A DNA stretch of 64,000 nt from the NCBI RefSeq assembly GCF_013702265.1, contig NZ_CP059348.1, forward strand, positions 1,488,001 to 1,552,000. Direction: 5' to 3'. Below the pieces are notes generated by a model. It worked only from the letters and a program-made list of their open reading frames with translations, ran no database searches and was not told where the DNA came from. Of this stretch, positions 49,214 to 58,186 are shown one piece after another; positions within the stretch are counted from its first letter, which is position 1; each line of letters starts with the position of its first letter. The position numbers and the translations under genes were made by a program. The DNA is from Providencia rettgeri. Lineage in GTDB: Bacteria; Pseudomonadota; Gammaproteobacteria; Enterobacterales; Enterobacteriaceae.

Positions 49214-50488
49214 TTGTGTTCTCATGAGCCCCATGAACATGTGCTCTGTCCACAGTGCGACATGATGGTTGCTGTTCCTGAATTGGAACAAGGTAGTAAA
49301 GCCACATGTCCGCGTTGTGAAACAACACTCATATCCAAATGGCGTTATCCTTACAGGCAACCCGCAGCATATGCATTTAGTGCATTGATTATGTTGGTGA
49401 TTGCCTGTCTTTTCCCATTTGTAAAAATGAGTGCAGCAGGCATTGAAAATGAAATCTCCATGTTTCAAATCATCGAGATTATTATGGGGACGCGTTACAG
49501 CGGCTTAGCGCTGTTTTTTCTCCTCTTTTCTTTGATTATCCCCGCGTTTTGCATGGTGACTATCATCTTGTTAGGACTACGGGTTCACCTTCCCAAATCA
49601 ATAAAAGTGCTTATAACCCGAATTCTCTTTCAGATGAAATCGTGGTGTATGGCGGAGATTTTTTTGGCGGGGGTATTAGTTAGTTTTGTTAAGTTAATTG
49701 CTTATGGTGATATTGGCATTGGGATGAGTTTTCTCCCTTATTGTGCATTTTGTATGATGCAAGTGCGAGCGTTTCAGTGCCTAGATCGACATTGGTTATG
49801 GAACCGAATTGAAGAGGCGCCCAAACTCAATAAGTCGCTGATTGTTGGGCAAACAGGGATTAGCCAAGATGTGCGTTTATGTTTAGTTTGTACGGCAATT
49901 TTGCCAGCAGACCAACATGAATGTCCGCGTTGCCATGCCCATGGTAGCGTACGTAAAAAGCAAAGTTTGCAGTGGACTTTGGCATTATTGTTAACTTCTA
50001 TTTTGCTTTATATTCCCGCAAACGTTCTGCCAGTGATGACAACAAATGCGATAGGCAGTGAGCTACCATCAACAATTATGGATGGGGTTATTCTTCTCTG
50101 GGAAGATGGTTCATTCCCTGTCGCTATGATTATTTTTATTGCCAGTATTATGGTGCCTTCCTTAAAAATGATTGGTATAGCGTGGCTATGCCTCGACTCT
50201 AAAGGGTTTGGTAACCGTGATCCTCATCGAATGCATTTTATTTATGAGCTGGTGGAGTATGTTGGTCGCTGGTCAATGATCGACGTGTTTGTGATTACCA
50301 TTTTGACTGCACTGGTTCAAATGGGGCAACTGATGAGCATCGTACCGGCTCAAGGGGTGATATTCTTCGGTGTAGTGGTGATTTTAACGATGTTTGCCGC
50401 TATGACATTTGATCCTCGCTTAACATGGGATCGTTGTGAAAAGAGAGATGCAGTTAAGACTGTTGAACAAGAAGGAGCCGCAGGGTGA
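49214..50488 (+). CDS. pqiA: Intermembrane transport protein PqiA
   Basis: PqiA is the inner-membrane component of the PqiABC lipid-transport (MCE) system. The 424-aa product (E. coli 417) starts at TTG 49214: MCSHEPHEHVLCPQCD aligns with E. coli MCEHHHAAKHILCSQCD, and AAAGGAG lies upstream. The next ATG would remove the CPQC finger. Two CxxC pairs near the N-terminus (CPQC, CPRC) and a second set mid-protein (CLVC, CPRC) form rubredoxin-like zinc sites. Eight membrane segments are expected in two sets of four. It overlaps pqiB by 4 nt. Confidence 0.95.
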   Translation: MCSHEPHEHVLCPQCDMMVAVPELEQGSKATCPRCETTLISKWRYPYRQPAAYAFSALIMLVIACLFPFVKMSAAGIENEISMFQIIEIIMGTRYSGLALFFLLFSLIIPAFCMVTIILLGLRVHLPKSIKVLITRILFQMKSWCMAEIFLAGVLVSFVKLIAYGDIGIGMSFLPYCAFCMMQVRAFQCLDRHWLWNRIEEAPKLNKSLIVGQTGISQDVRLCLVCTAILPADQHECPRCHAHGSVRKKQSLQWTLALLLTSILLYIPANVLPVMTTNAIGSELPSTIMDGVILLWEDGSFPVAMIIFIASIMVPSLKMIGIAWLCLDSKGFGNRDPHRMHFIYELVEYVGRWSMIDVFVITILTALVQMGQLMSIVPAQGVIFFGVVVILTMFAAMTFDPRLTWDRCEKRDAVKTVEQEGAAG

Positions 50489-52134
50489 CAGATCAAGAAA
50501 CACCACAGGCCAATGCTAAAGTGAGTAAGTTAAAGAGCTGGTCACCGGTTTGGGTGATCCCGATTGTGACTCTACTCATCGGTGCTTGGATCATGTTTTA
50601 CCATTTCAGCCATCAAGGCCCAGAAGTGACGCTAATCACTTACAGTGCGGAAGGGGTTGAAGCAGGTAAAACCAAAATTAAAAGTCGTAGCGTGGATATT
50701 GGGGTGGTTGAAAGCGTCACCCTCGATGCTAATTTTAGCCGCGTGATTATTAAAGCGCGCTTGAATCCTGAAATGGAAGGCTTACTACGCTCGGATTCTG
50801 CCTTTTGGATAGTGAAACCCACGATTGGCCGTGATGGGGTAACAGGGCTAGGTACTCTGTTATCCGGGGCTTATATTGAATTACAACCGGGCGTGGCTAA
50901 AAAAGAACACTTTGAATTCACGCTATTAGATACTCCACCTTTAGCCTCGCCAGATGCCAAAGGTAAACGCATTATTTTAACCAGTGACAAAGCTGGGCAG
51001 TTAAATGCTGGCGACCCTGTATTATTCCGTGGTTATCGTGTTGGCTCCGTTGAAACCAGTAATTTTGATATGGATAAACGCGATATGCGTTATCAGCTAT
51101 TTATTAACGCGCCATATGACAAGCTGATCAGCACAAATGTGCGTTTCTGGAAAGATAGCGGTATTGCATTTGATATGTCCTCTCAAGGCGTCCACGTTTC
51201 CATGGGGTCAGTGGCGACATTATTGACTGGCGGTGTGAGTTTTGATGTCCCTGAGGGCTGGGTACCAGGTGAAGGTGTAAAAGAGAATGCAGAATTTGAA
51301 CTTTTTGATAATCCTACCAGCATTCAAGATTCTCTATATACCAAATATCAAGATTTTGTGCTGTTCTTCTCTGACTCTGTGCGCGGTTTACAGCCGGGGG
51401 CACCAGTCGAATTCCGCGGCATTCGCTTAGGTACAGTGGCACAAGTGCCATTCTATACAGCGGGTCTGGATCAATCACTGGATAATAACTTCCGCATTCC
51501 TGTTCTTATTCATATCGAACCAGAGCGTTTTTCTAAGGATGTCGGTAAAGACTTTAACTTGAAAAATGAACTGAATCTGGCGATGAAAAATGGGTTAAGA
51601 GCCTCGTTAAAATCCGGTAATTTATTAACGGGTGCACTGTATATCGACCTCGACTTTATTCCAGATGTACCAGAGTATAAAGGCCCTTATGTGATTGCAG
51701 GCTATAAAATTATTCCAACACACAGTGGTGGTTTAGCGCAGATCCAACAGAAAGTGATCGCCGTGCTGGATAAAATCAACAATATGCCAATTGAGCCTAT
51801 GTTAAAGCAAACAACTCAAACATTGGCTGAAGGTCAAAAACTGGTTCAAGAAGCGAATGTGATGTTCACGCAGTTGAATAAGTTGTTGTCGAGCAAAGAG
51901 TTCCAAAACTTGCCGACTGATATGCAAAAATCACTGCAAGAGATGAACAAAACCATGCAAGGCTTCCAACCGGGCTCACCAGCTTATAATAAGATGGTTG
52001 ATGATATGCAGCGTTTAGATCAAGTACTGCGTGAAGTACAACCACTACTGCGTACGCTGAATAATAAGAGCAATGCACTTGTATTTGAAGCTGAGCCAAG
52101 TAAGGACGTTGTGCCTAAAGGAGTGAAAAAATAA
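50485..52134 (+). CDS. pqiB: MCE-domain protein PqiB
   Basis: PqiB forms a periplasm-spanning tunnel of stacked MCE rings that carries lipids between membranes. The 549-aa product (E. coli 546) has one N-terminal membrane segment (WVIPIVTLLIGAWIMFYHF, about 22-40). Three MCE domains follow, with motifs like AEGVEAGKTKIKSRSVDIG, LNAGDPVLFRGYRVG and PGAPVEFRGIRLG. A long C-terminal helix (about 415-530) makes the needle. It overlaps pqiA and pqiC, so the three are coupled. Confidence 0.97.
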   Translation: MTDQETPQANAKVSKLKSWSPVWVIPIVTLLIGAWIMFYHFSHQGPEVTLITYSAEGVEAGKTKIKSRSVDIGVVESVTLDANFSRVIIKARLNPEMEGLLRSDSAFWIVKPTIGRDGVTGLGTLLSGAYIELQPGVAKKEHFEFTLLDTPPLASPDAKGKRIILTSDKAGQLNAGDPVLFRGYRVGSVETSNFDMDKRDMRYQLFINAPYDKLISTNVRFWKDSGIAFDMSSQGVHVSMGSVATLLTGGVSFDVPEGWVPGEGVKENAEFELFDNPTSIQDSLYTKYQDFVLFFSDSVRGLQPGAPVEFRGIRLGTVAQVPFYTAGLDQSLDNNFRIPVLIHIEPERFSKDVGKDFNLKNELNLAMKNGLRASLKSGNLLTGALYIDLDFIPDVPEYKGPYVIAGYKIIPTHSGGLAQIQQKVIAVLDKINNMPIEPMLKQTTQTLAEGQKLVQEANVMFTQLNKLLSSKEFQNLPTDMQKSLQEMNKTMQGFQPGSPAYNKMVDDMQRLDQVLREVQPLLRTLNNKSNALVFEAEPSKDVVPKGVKK

Positions 52135-52688
52135 TGAGATATCTATTAGCCATAGGCGTTTTTTTACTGGCGGCTTGTAGTAGCAGCCCAGAGAAAATGT
52201 ACTATCAATTACCTATGAAGGCCCCTGAAGTTCAATCTGTGGCCGTGATGGATAAAGGCCAAATCTGGCTGCAGCGTATTACGCTGGCGGATGTGCTGAC
52301 ATCAAACGGGATCACTTATCAAACGTCCGATGTGGCTTATTCAAACGCAAGTGCGCATTTATGGGCTAGTCCGTTAGAGCAGCAATTGGGGCAATCAATG
52401 GTGCGTGAGCTATCTTCTGCGTTGCCAGATAGATTTATCTCTTTACAACCTTTGCAGAACTCACCTGAAACGTTAGATATCACTCTAACGGCATTTAACG
52501 GTCGTTATGATGGGAAAGTGTTAGTGCAGGGATTTTGGACATTGATGCGTGGCGACAAAGTTGTACGCCGCAACTTTGATATCCAATTAGAACAGCAAGA
52601 AGATGGTTATCCTGAATTAGTCAGAACATTAGCGAGTGGTTGGCAAAAAGTGGCGGCAGATATTGCCCAAGAGATAAGCAAACCATAA
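52134..52688 (+). CDS. pqiC: Outer-membrane lipoprotein PqiC
   Basis: PqiC is the lipoprotein partner of PqiB at the outer membrane. The 184-aa product (E. coli 187) has a lipoprotein signal with lipobox LAAC at about residues 12-15 (FLLAACSSSPEKMYYQLP), then the ABC-type transport auxiliary (DUF330) fold including IWLQRITLADVL. Its ATG shares one base with the pqiB stop (TAATG). Confidence 0.95.
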   Translation: MRYLLAIGVFLLAACSSSPEKMYYQLPMKAPEVQSVAVMDKGQIWLQRITLADVLTSNGITYQTSDVAYSNASAHLWASPLEQQLGQSMVRELSSALPDRFISLQPLQNSPETLDITLTAFNGRYDGKVLVQGFWTLMRGDKVVRRNFDIQLEQQEDGYPELVRTLASGWQKVAADIAQEISKP

Positions 52689-52715
52689 TTTGATAATGAT
52701 TTTGTTGTGAAATGA

Positions 52716-52748
52716 ATGCACTACCGTAAAACGTAGTGCATTTTTTTG
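52716..52748 (+). terminator. Terminator of pqiABC
   Basis: AATGCACTAC (52716-52725) pairs with GTAGTGCATT (52734-52743), followed by T. It is a strong intrinsic terminator. Confidence 0.9.
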
Positions 52749-52998
52749 TTATTTTACAATTCAAAAAGAGGATATTAAAAAACTTAATTAACTGATAAAT
52801 AATGAATTTATTTTTAATCATTTGAATATCAGTAGGTTGTGATTATCTCGAAATGTAGGTCACATTTATCATAATTATGACAATAATATGAAATTCTTTA
52901 CTTGCATTTCTTATGGACGGGCGTTATTTGTATAGTGTATCTATTAACAAAAATAGATGCTGTTTTCTTTTCCATTTAAATGATGAGGGAAGTAAGGC
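52749..52998. promoter_or_regulatory. rmf upstream region
   Basis: About 250 bp; with the pqi terminator the full gap is 310 bp. A TATAGT hexamer at 52931-52936 is a likely -10 for rmf, 63 nt before its start. Nearby are a perfect TCATAATTATGA palindrome (52869-52880) and a half CRP site TCACA near 52859. rmf is stationary-phase induced in E. coli; I cannot confirm the controlling sites. Confidence 0.45.
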
Positions 52999-53169
52999 AT
53001 GAAAAGACAGAAGCGAGACCGTTTAGAAAGAGCGTTATCCAGAGGTTATCAAGCAGGTTTAACTGGACGTTCCAAAGAGTTATGTCCTTATCAGGCTGTA
53101 GATGCCCGTTCGCATTGGCTAGGTGGTTGGCGAAAAGCGATGGAGGACAGAGCGGCAGTAGCCGTTTAA
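52999..53169 (+). CDS. rmf: Ribosome modulation factor
   Basis: RMF binds 70S ribosomes in stationary phase and drives dimerization into inactive 100S particles. The 56-aa product MKRQKRDRLERALSRGYQAG... is close to E. coli RMF (55 aa): CPYQ, WLGGWR and the basic N-terminus are conserved. A longer overlapping frame (52980-53189) is out of phase and not a gene. TAAGG lies just before the ATG. It sits between pqiC and fabA as in E. coli. Confidence 0.97.
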   Translation: MKRQKRDRLERALSRGYQAGLTGRSKELCPYQAVDARSHWLGGWRKAMEDRAAVAV

Positions 53170-53248
53170 TTGGTCATTCACGAGGATAATTAGATTAACT
53201 AGCGGAAATTATTCAACGCATAATTTAATATAATCCCCAAAAAATTAG

Positions 53249-53275
53249 AAACCTCCGCATTTGCGGAGGTTTGCA
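53249..53275. terminator. Bidirectional terminator rmf / fabA
   Basis: AAACCTCCGC (53249-53258) pairs perfectly with GCGGAGGTTT (53263-53272) around ATTT. It serves the convergent rmf and fabA transcripts. Confidence 0.9.
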
Positions 53276-53292
53276 TTTAAGGCAAGCCGCGA

Positions 53293-53811
53293 TTAGAACG
53301 CGCTTGTATCCTTAAATAAGCCGACTTTCAGGTCTGTTGCAGCATAAATCAGTTTGCCGTCTACCAGTACTTCACCATCCGCTAATCCCATAATTAACTT
53401 ACGGTTAATCACGCGCTTAAAATTAATACGGTAAGTGACTTTTTTTGCAGTCGGTAATACTTGTCCAGTGAATTTCACTTCACCAACACCTAACGCTCGA
53501 CCTTTACCTTCGCCGCCTAACCAGCCGAGGTAAAAACCAACCAGTTGCCACATAGCATCAAGGCCTAAGCAACCAGGCATAACAGGGTCATTCGTGAAGT
53601 GGCAACCAAAGAACCATAAATCTGGATTGATATCCAGTTCAGCTTCAACGTAGCCTTTATCAAATGTACCGCCATCTTCGGTCATTTTGATGATGCGATC
53701 CATCATCAACATATTACCTGATGGCAATGGAGGACCATTTTCCCCAAATAATTCGCCTCTTCCAGAAGCCTCTAAATCTTCTTTCGTATAGGATTCGCGT
53801 TTATCAACCAT
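53293..53811 (-). CDS. fabA: 3-hydroxydecanoyl-ACP dehydratase/isomerase
   Basis: FabA dehydrates 3-hydroxyacyl-ACP and isomerises the C10 product to cis-3-decenoyl-ACP, the first step of unsaturated fatty acid synthesis. The 172-aa length equals E. coli. [25 protein letters not shown] holds the catalytic His70 and Asp84. FabR and FadR sites lie just upstream. Confidence 0.98.
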   Translation of the reverse strand: MVDKRESYTKEDLEASGRGELFGENGPPLPSGNMLMMDRIIKMTEDGGTFDKGYVEAELDINPDLWFFGCHFTNDPVMPGCLGLDAMWQLVGFYLGWLGGEGKGRALGVGEVKFTGQVLPTAKKVTYRINFKRVINRKLIMGLADGEVLVDGKLIYAATDLKVGLFKDTSAF

Positions 53812-53851
53812 GATCTTCAGATAGCCTTTATTATGTGTAGGTCAACAGAAT

Positions 53852-53869
53852 AGCTTACACTTGTACGCT
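53852..53869 (-). promoter_or_regulatory. FabR operator of fabA
   Basis: AGCTTACACTTGTACGCT matches the FabR consensus AGCGTACA-NN-TGTACGCT with one mismatch in each of two positions at most. It lies 41 nt upstream of the fabA start. FabR repression of fabA is established in E. coli; use here is inferred. Confidence 0.8.
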
Positions 53870-53870
53870 G

Positions 53871-53887
53871 AACAACTCCGATCAGCA
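53871..53887 (-). promoter_or_regulatory. FadR site of fabA
   Basis: On the minus strand TGCTGATCGGAGTTGTT matches the FadR operator AGCTGGTCGGACTTGTT at 14 of 17 positions. It sits directly upstream of the FabR site, the same arrangement as E. coli, where FadR activates fabA. Confidence 0.7.
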
Positions 53888-53907
53888 AATATTTACTCAA
53901 TCTTTAC

Positions 53908-55644
53908 TTAGCCCATCCACTTTAAAAACCAAGGTAATCTAGACTTATCCGGTGAATTTGCTTGGTTTATGCGTTCTTGAATTAAAGCTAACAAGTGTAC
54001 GTTATCACCTTCTACTTGTTGTTCAAAGTAAGGTTGTTTCGTTAGGATAGAAATTGCTTGAGCAACGTGTTCGACAGGCCAAATATGGAATTTCTCTTCT
54101 TTGACTGCCTCGATAACTTCTTGTTTCAAACATAGATGGCGCACATTAGACATTGGGATGATGACACCTTGATTACCTGTGAGCTCACGCTTATCGCAGA
54201 TATCAAAAAATCCTTCAATCTTTTCGTTAACGCCGCCAATAGGTTGAACATAGCCAAATTGGTCAACAGCGCCAGTGACGGCAATTTGTTGGTCGATAGG
54301 CTGCAATGATAATGCGCTAATTAAGGCACACAGTTCAGCTAATGATGCGCTATCACCATCAACTTCACCATAAGACTGTTCAAATACAATAGAGGCAGAG
54401 AAGGGCTGCGGCTGCTCTAATTTTAATTCATAGTTAAGGTAGGCTTGCATAATCATCATGCCTTTTGCATGAATATTGCCACCTAATTCTGCCTTGCGCT
54501 CGACGTCAGTAAACTCACCATCGCCCAGATGTGCTACGCAGGTGATCCGTGATGGTTCACCAATTGCGTCAGGGTAGCCAGGATACTGTAAGACGGATAG
54601 CCCGTTAATTTGCCCGACAACTTCCCCTTCAGTTTTAATCAAAACTTGCTCTTGCAGAATGTCGTCTTGATTACGCTCAACAAGGAAAGAATGGCGCCAT
54701 AAACGATTTTCTTCGGCTTGAGAGAATGATTCTGCCGTTAAATGACCTTCGTTAGCGTATTGAGCTGCATTGCTTAATTTGCGAGTTAACCAATTAATAT
54801 CAAGAGGTAAATTGTATTTATCTTCGCAACAACGTGTCGCTTGCAAAATAAACTCAGGCCAGCCGTCCGCCGCAATTTCTGGTAGCTGATTACTGTTAAC
54901 AATGAATTTAATGAAATTCATCCATAAGCTTAATTGTTCTTCGTCTTCGAAAAACATGAGAGGCTCATATTCTGCATATATTGAACAATCAAACAGCTCA
55001 GGAGCTGCAAATTCAAATTCTTCTAATATGAGTCTATCACCGACAACAATCACTTTAAGTTCAAGCGGCTGAGGCTCAATTTCAATTGGTAGTGTTTGAT
55101 TTTCACTATGTGGCAGCCACTCTAATTGACGGCGAGTCACCATATTTTTTAGACGTGTCCACATTAATGGCTGAGTGACCAACGCAGTTGCAGAAATAAT
55201 GAGGACTCCACCGTTAATTTGGTGTAGTAAACCTGGGACTAAATTTTGATTTGGCGTGATATAGCCAAACAGCTGTTCGGGTTCAATCCAGTGGCGGTAA
55301 GCAATTTTTTCATGTGAGGAAAAACGACCGGTAACATCGTTTTGCCACTGATATCGTTGCTTATCTTCAGATAATTGATAATCACCATTGATAGATTGGG
55401 TTTTATCCAATAGCGGGGTGATAGTGTCAGTAAATAGCTTGAGATACTCTTCACTTTCGTCAGACTTGATGAACATAAAGCGCGTTTGAGCATATTCACG
55501 AATGAAATGCTGCATCCCATCGAATAATCTTGGTTGAATATCAGCCAGTGTTGATGGAGTCAACGTCGCTGAAGAGACAAATTTTGTCTGAAAAGACGAT
55601 AAGTTAGGAGTTAGGCCTTGCCATGTTAATTCTTGACTGATCAC
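53908..55644 (-). CDS. lonH: Lon-like ATP-independent protease homologue LonH (YcbZ)
   Basis: YcbZ/LonH belongs to the Lon protease family with a degenerate or absent AAA+ ATPase part; its substrate is not settled. The 578-aa product (E. coli 586) keeps the S-K dyad: S432 in EVDGDSASLAE and K475 in GGVNEKIEGFFD, 43 residues apart as in Lon. The N-terminal half lacks a clear Walker A motif. It lies between fabA and matP as in E. coli, with an extra small gene behind its start. Confidence 0.93.
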   Translation of the reverse strand: MISQELTWQGLTPNLSSFQTKFVSSATLTPSTLADIQPRLFDGMQHFIREYAQTRFMFIKSDESEEYLKLFTDTITPLLDKTQSINGDYQLSEDKQRYQWQNDVTGRFSSHEKIAYRHWIEPEQLFGYITPNQNLVPGLLHQINGGVLIISATALVTQPLMWTRLKNMVTRRQLEWLPHSENQTLPIEIEPQPLELKVIVVGDRLILEEFEFAAPELFDCSIYAEYEPLMFFEDEEQLSLWMNFIKFIVNSNQLPEIAADGWPEFILQATRCCEDKYNLPLDINWLTRKLSNAAQYANEGHLTAESFSQAEENRLWRHSFLVERNQDDILQEQVLIKTEGEVVGQINGLSVLQYPGYPDAIGEPSRITCVAHLGDGEFTDVERKAELGGNIHAKGMMIMQAYLNYELKLEQPQPFSASIVFEQSYGEVDGDSASLAELCALISALSLQPIDQQIAVTGAVDQFGYVQPIGGVNEKIEGFFDICDKRELTGNQGVIIPMSNVRHLCLKQEVIEAVKEEKFHIWPVEHVAQAISILTKQPYFEQQVEGDNVHLLALIQERINQANSPDKSRLPWFLKWMG

Positions 55645-56190
55645 TATAATTATCTGCTATTAGTATGGTTATCAATAAATGCCTGCCAATCAGCAGGTCG
55701 CATGTGCCTGAGTTTATTTCTGTACCGTCTGTTTTATATACAATTTCAGGCTAATTTATTACCTTAAAATATCTTCGGCTTAAGAGTGTTATATTAGCCT
55801 CTGAGCGCTAATCTTGCAGCAATATTTGTCGAAATATCGAGTTAGAATAAAGAAAACATGAGGGCAACGGGTAAACTCAGTGGCCATGTAAAGCCAATCA
55901 GAAGCGCGCTCAATAATCTCATGCAAAAACTAGGATCTTTGGTTACTAGCAGGGCGAATAACGCTGAACATACTCCTCCAATCCCATAGATAAGAAGTAT
56001 GTGTTCAAAAGTGGACATGCGATTTTAGTGGTTTGTTAACGTGTGGATGCGAATTGTACACTATTTTTTTATTTACTGTTATTTTCTTTGTGTTAATCAA
56101 TAGATAATCGATTAAATAAAATCCACCTTGAGCATTTTTCCTATATTATTGCTAATATAATGATAGGTACGATTTTCTTCGGGAAAAAAT
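55645..56190. other. 546-bp gap lonH-matP
   Basis: Besides the small GhoT/OrtT-like gene it contains AT-rich sequence on both sides, which must hold the lonH, toxin and matP promoters. I saw no antitoxin ORF. Confidence 0.5.
55842..56018 (-). CDS. GhoT/OrtT-family small membrane toxin
   Basis: This 58-aa frame runs from ATG at 56018 to TAA at 55842. It begins MSTFEHILLIYGIGGVCSAL and ends RLLSALLIGFTWPLSLPVALMFSLF. The end closely matches the E. coli inner-membrane toxins GhoT and OrtT, which both finish RxLSAFLVGxTWPMSxPVALLFSLF. Two hydrophobic segments (about 6-26 and 36-57) fit. Such proteins depolarise the membrane. An in-frame stop lies three codons before the ATG, so the start is fixed, but the ribosome site is weak. 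No GhoS-like antitoxin is adjacent. E. coli has no gene here. Confidence 0.85.
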   Translation of the reverse strand: MSTFEHILLIYGIGGVCSALFALLVTKDPSFCMRLLSALLIGFTWPLSLPVALMFSLF

Positions 56191-56652
56191 ATGAAATATC
56201 AGCAACTTGAAAATCTTGAATGTGGCTGGAAATGGGAATATCTAGTCAATAAAGCGAGAAGCGGGGAGCCTATTACCCGATATATAGAAAGAAGTGCGGA
56301 GCAAGAGGCAATTGAGCAGTTGTTAAAGCTGGAAAATACGCCAGTGGATGTATTGAAGTGGATTGCAGATCATATGTCCCCTCAATTGGATAACCGTATG
56401 AAACAGAGTATTCGTGCGCGTCGCAAACGACACTTTAATGCTGAGCATCCACATACTCGGAAAAAGTCGATCGATTTAAATTATTCGGTTTGGCAACGAC
56501 TATCTAATTTGGCAGTAAAACGGAATAAAACTTTATCAGAGACAATTATTCAGCTAATTGAAGATGCGGAACATAAAGATAAGTATGAGAGCCAAATGAG
56601 CTTATTGAAGCATGATCTTCAAGCGATCTTAGGTAAGTCGGAGAAAGAGTAA
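56191..56652 (+). CDS. matP: Macrodomain Ter protein MatP
   Basis: MatP binds matS sites in the terminus macrodomain, delays its segregation and excludes MukBEF. The 153-aa product (E. coli 150) starts [20 protein letters not shown] four-helix N-terminal part is followed by the ribbon-helix-helix DNA-binding domain with [19 protein letters not shown]-terminal coiled coil ends it. It shares a window with mukFEB, its functional opponent. Confidence 0.97.
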   Translation: MKYQQLENLECGWKWEYLVNKARSGEPITRYIERSAEQEAIEQLLKLENTPVDVLKWIADHMSPQLDNRMKQSIRARRKRHFNAEHPHTRKKSIDLNYSVWQRLSNLAVKRNKTLSETIIQLIEDAEHKDKYESQMSLLKHDLQAILGKSEKE

Positions 56653-56706
56653 CGATCTTTAGTTGACCAAATAGAAGATTGTGACGATCTTTCTTTCTGA
56701 GGATGA

Positions 56707-56736
56707 AAAAAAGCCCCAATAAATTGGGGCTTTTTA
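56707..56736. terminator. Bidirectional terminator matP / ompA
   Basis: AAGCCCCAAT (56711-56720) pairs with ATTGGGGCTT (56723-56732), flanked by A and T tracts. It ends the convergent matP and ompA transcripts. Confidence 0.9.
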
Positions 56737-56769
56737 TGTTCAGTTCGAAATTCAAACTAGGGCTATAAA

Positions 56770-57831
56770 TTAAGCGCCTGGTTGAGTTACAACTTCAGTT
56801 GTACCTTGGATTTCGATTTCAACGCGACGGTCTGGCGCTAAACACTCGATCAGAGCTGCACGGCCTTTAACTGCGTCACATTTGTTACCAGTTACTGGAT
56901 CTTCTTTACCACGACCTTCAGCAGCGATTGCGCTTGCTGGAACGCCTTTAGATACTAAGTAGTCTACTACTGACTGAGCACGTTTTTGTGACAGTGGCAG
57001 GTTGTAGTTTTGTGAACCGATACGGTCTGTGAAACCAACTACCAGCACGCGACCTTGAGTTGGGTCGATATTGCTCAGTTCGTTGTACAGTTCGTTCAGT
57101 GCTTGCTGACCTTCTGGTTTCAGAGTTGCTTTGTTGAAGTTAAACAGAACGTCTGAACGCAGAGTGAAGCGTTTGTTTTCAACAACTGGAGCTGCTGGCT
57201 CAGCAACTACTGCTGGAGCAACAACTGGAGCTGCTTCTTGACCGAAACGGTATGCAAGACCAACGCTCAGCATGCCGTTGTCTGGGCTAACACCGATGTT
57301 GTCTTTGTCACCCATGCGGCTAACCCACTGGTAGTCTAAACGAGTAGCTAATTCTGGAGTGATAGCATACTCAAGACCCAGTGCGTAAACTGGAGAAACG
57401 CCAGTGTCAGTTTCTTTACCAAGAGCGTTAACTTTAGCTTCTGTACGGTAAACCATACCACCCAGACGAGTATAAACGTCTAAGTCTTCCATGATTGGAT
57501 AGCTCAGTTTAGTAGTCAGAGAAACACCCATTGAAGAAACGCTACCTGGGTTTTCACCTTTGTACTTCATTTTACCAAACCAGTCGTAGCCCATTTCGAA
57601 GCCCATGTACTGGTTGTATTGGTAACCTGCGTACAGACCCGCACCTAATTGGTCACGAGTTTTTTTGCCAGTACCAACGGTCTCATCGTTGCTATCAGTA
57701 AATTTAGCGTGCTCGTAGTGAGACCAACCTAATTTACCACCAGTGTACCAAGTGTTATCTTTTGGAGCTGCTTGTGCAACAGTTGCAAACGCTGCCACTG
57801 CTACTGCTACCGCGATAGCTGTCTTTTTCAT
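56770..57831 (-). CDS. ompA: Outer membrane protein A
   Basis: OmpA links the outer membrane to peptidoglycan and is a phage and colicin receptor in relatives. The 353-aa product (E. coli 346) has a signal peptide (1-21, ending AQA) and an eight-strand barrel (about 22-200). A Pro/Ala-rich hinge ([16 protein letters not shown]) leads to the peptidoglycan-binding OmpA-like domain with [18 protein letters not shown]. The ribosome site GAGGCGTAAAAATG is conserved with E. coli. Confidence 0.98.
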   Translation of the reverse strand: MKKTAIAVAVAVAAFATVAQAAPKDNTWYTGGKLGWSHYEHAKFTDSNDETVGTGKKTRDQLGAGLYAGYQYNQYMGFEMGYDWFGKMKYKGENPGSVSSMGVSLTTKLSYPIMEDLDVYTRLGGMVYRTEAKVNALGKETDTGVSPVYALGLEYAITPELATRLDYQWVSRMGDKDNIGVSPDNGMLSVGLAYRFGQEAAPVVAPAVVAEPAAPVVENKRFTLRSDVLFNFNKATLKPEGQQALNELYNELSNIDPTQGRVLVVGFTDRIGSQNYNLPLSQKRAQSVVDYLVSKGVPASAIAAEGRGKEDPVTGNKCDAVKGRAALIECLAPDRRVEIEIQGTTEVVTQPGA

Positions 57832-58186
57832 TTTTACGCCTCGTTATCATCCAATATTGGCTTGGCTTCGTGAGCCTTATTATTTGCCATTGGTTCAATT
57901 TAATTGCTAGGTTCAGCTGACATTATCCACAAAAATTTACGAAAAGTAAAAAAATAATGTCATAAGCTTAACAGGCTAAAGTCTACAACGAACTCCAAAA
58001 GATACAAGTATGGTAAGCAATAAAGGTTAAAAAAAGTCTTTTTTTGCTGTTGAAATCAGAGAGATAAATATATTACTCATTTTGTTGTTAATAAAGGTAT
58101 CCAATTGATTTTAAAGTGTTTAAGTGTTTTTTATTTATAATTATCTTTATGAATGTAAAATTTCGTAAGAAAAATCTTATTATTGT
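57832..58186. other. ompA leader and promoter region
   Basis: 355 bp between ompA and sulA. The 3' part is the long ompA 5' leader, known in E. coli for structure that stabilises the mRNA. The rest is AT-rich. I saw no gene. Confidence 0.45.

Noticed and set aside
52841-52866. CRP site upstream of rmf
   Set aside because: Only one half (TCACA) is present; the opposite half does not match at N6 spacing.
52980-53189. 69-aa plus-strand ORF overlapping rmf
   Set aside because: It is out of frame with the clear 56-aa RMF reading frame and has no recognisable features.
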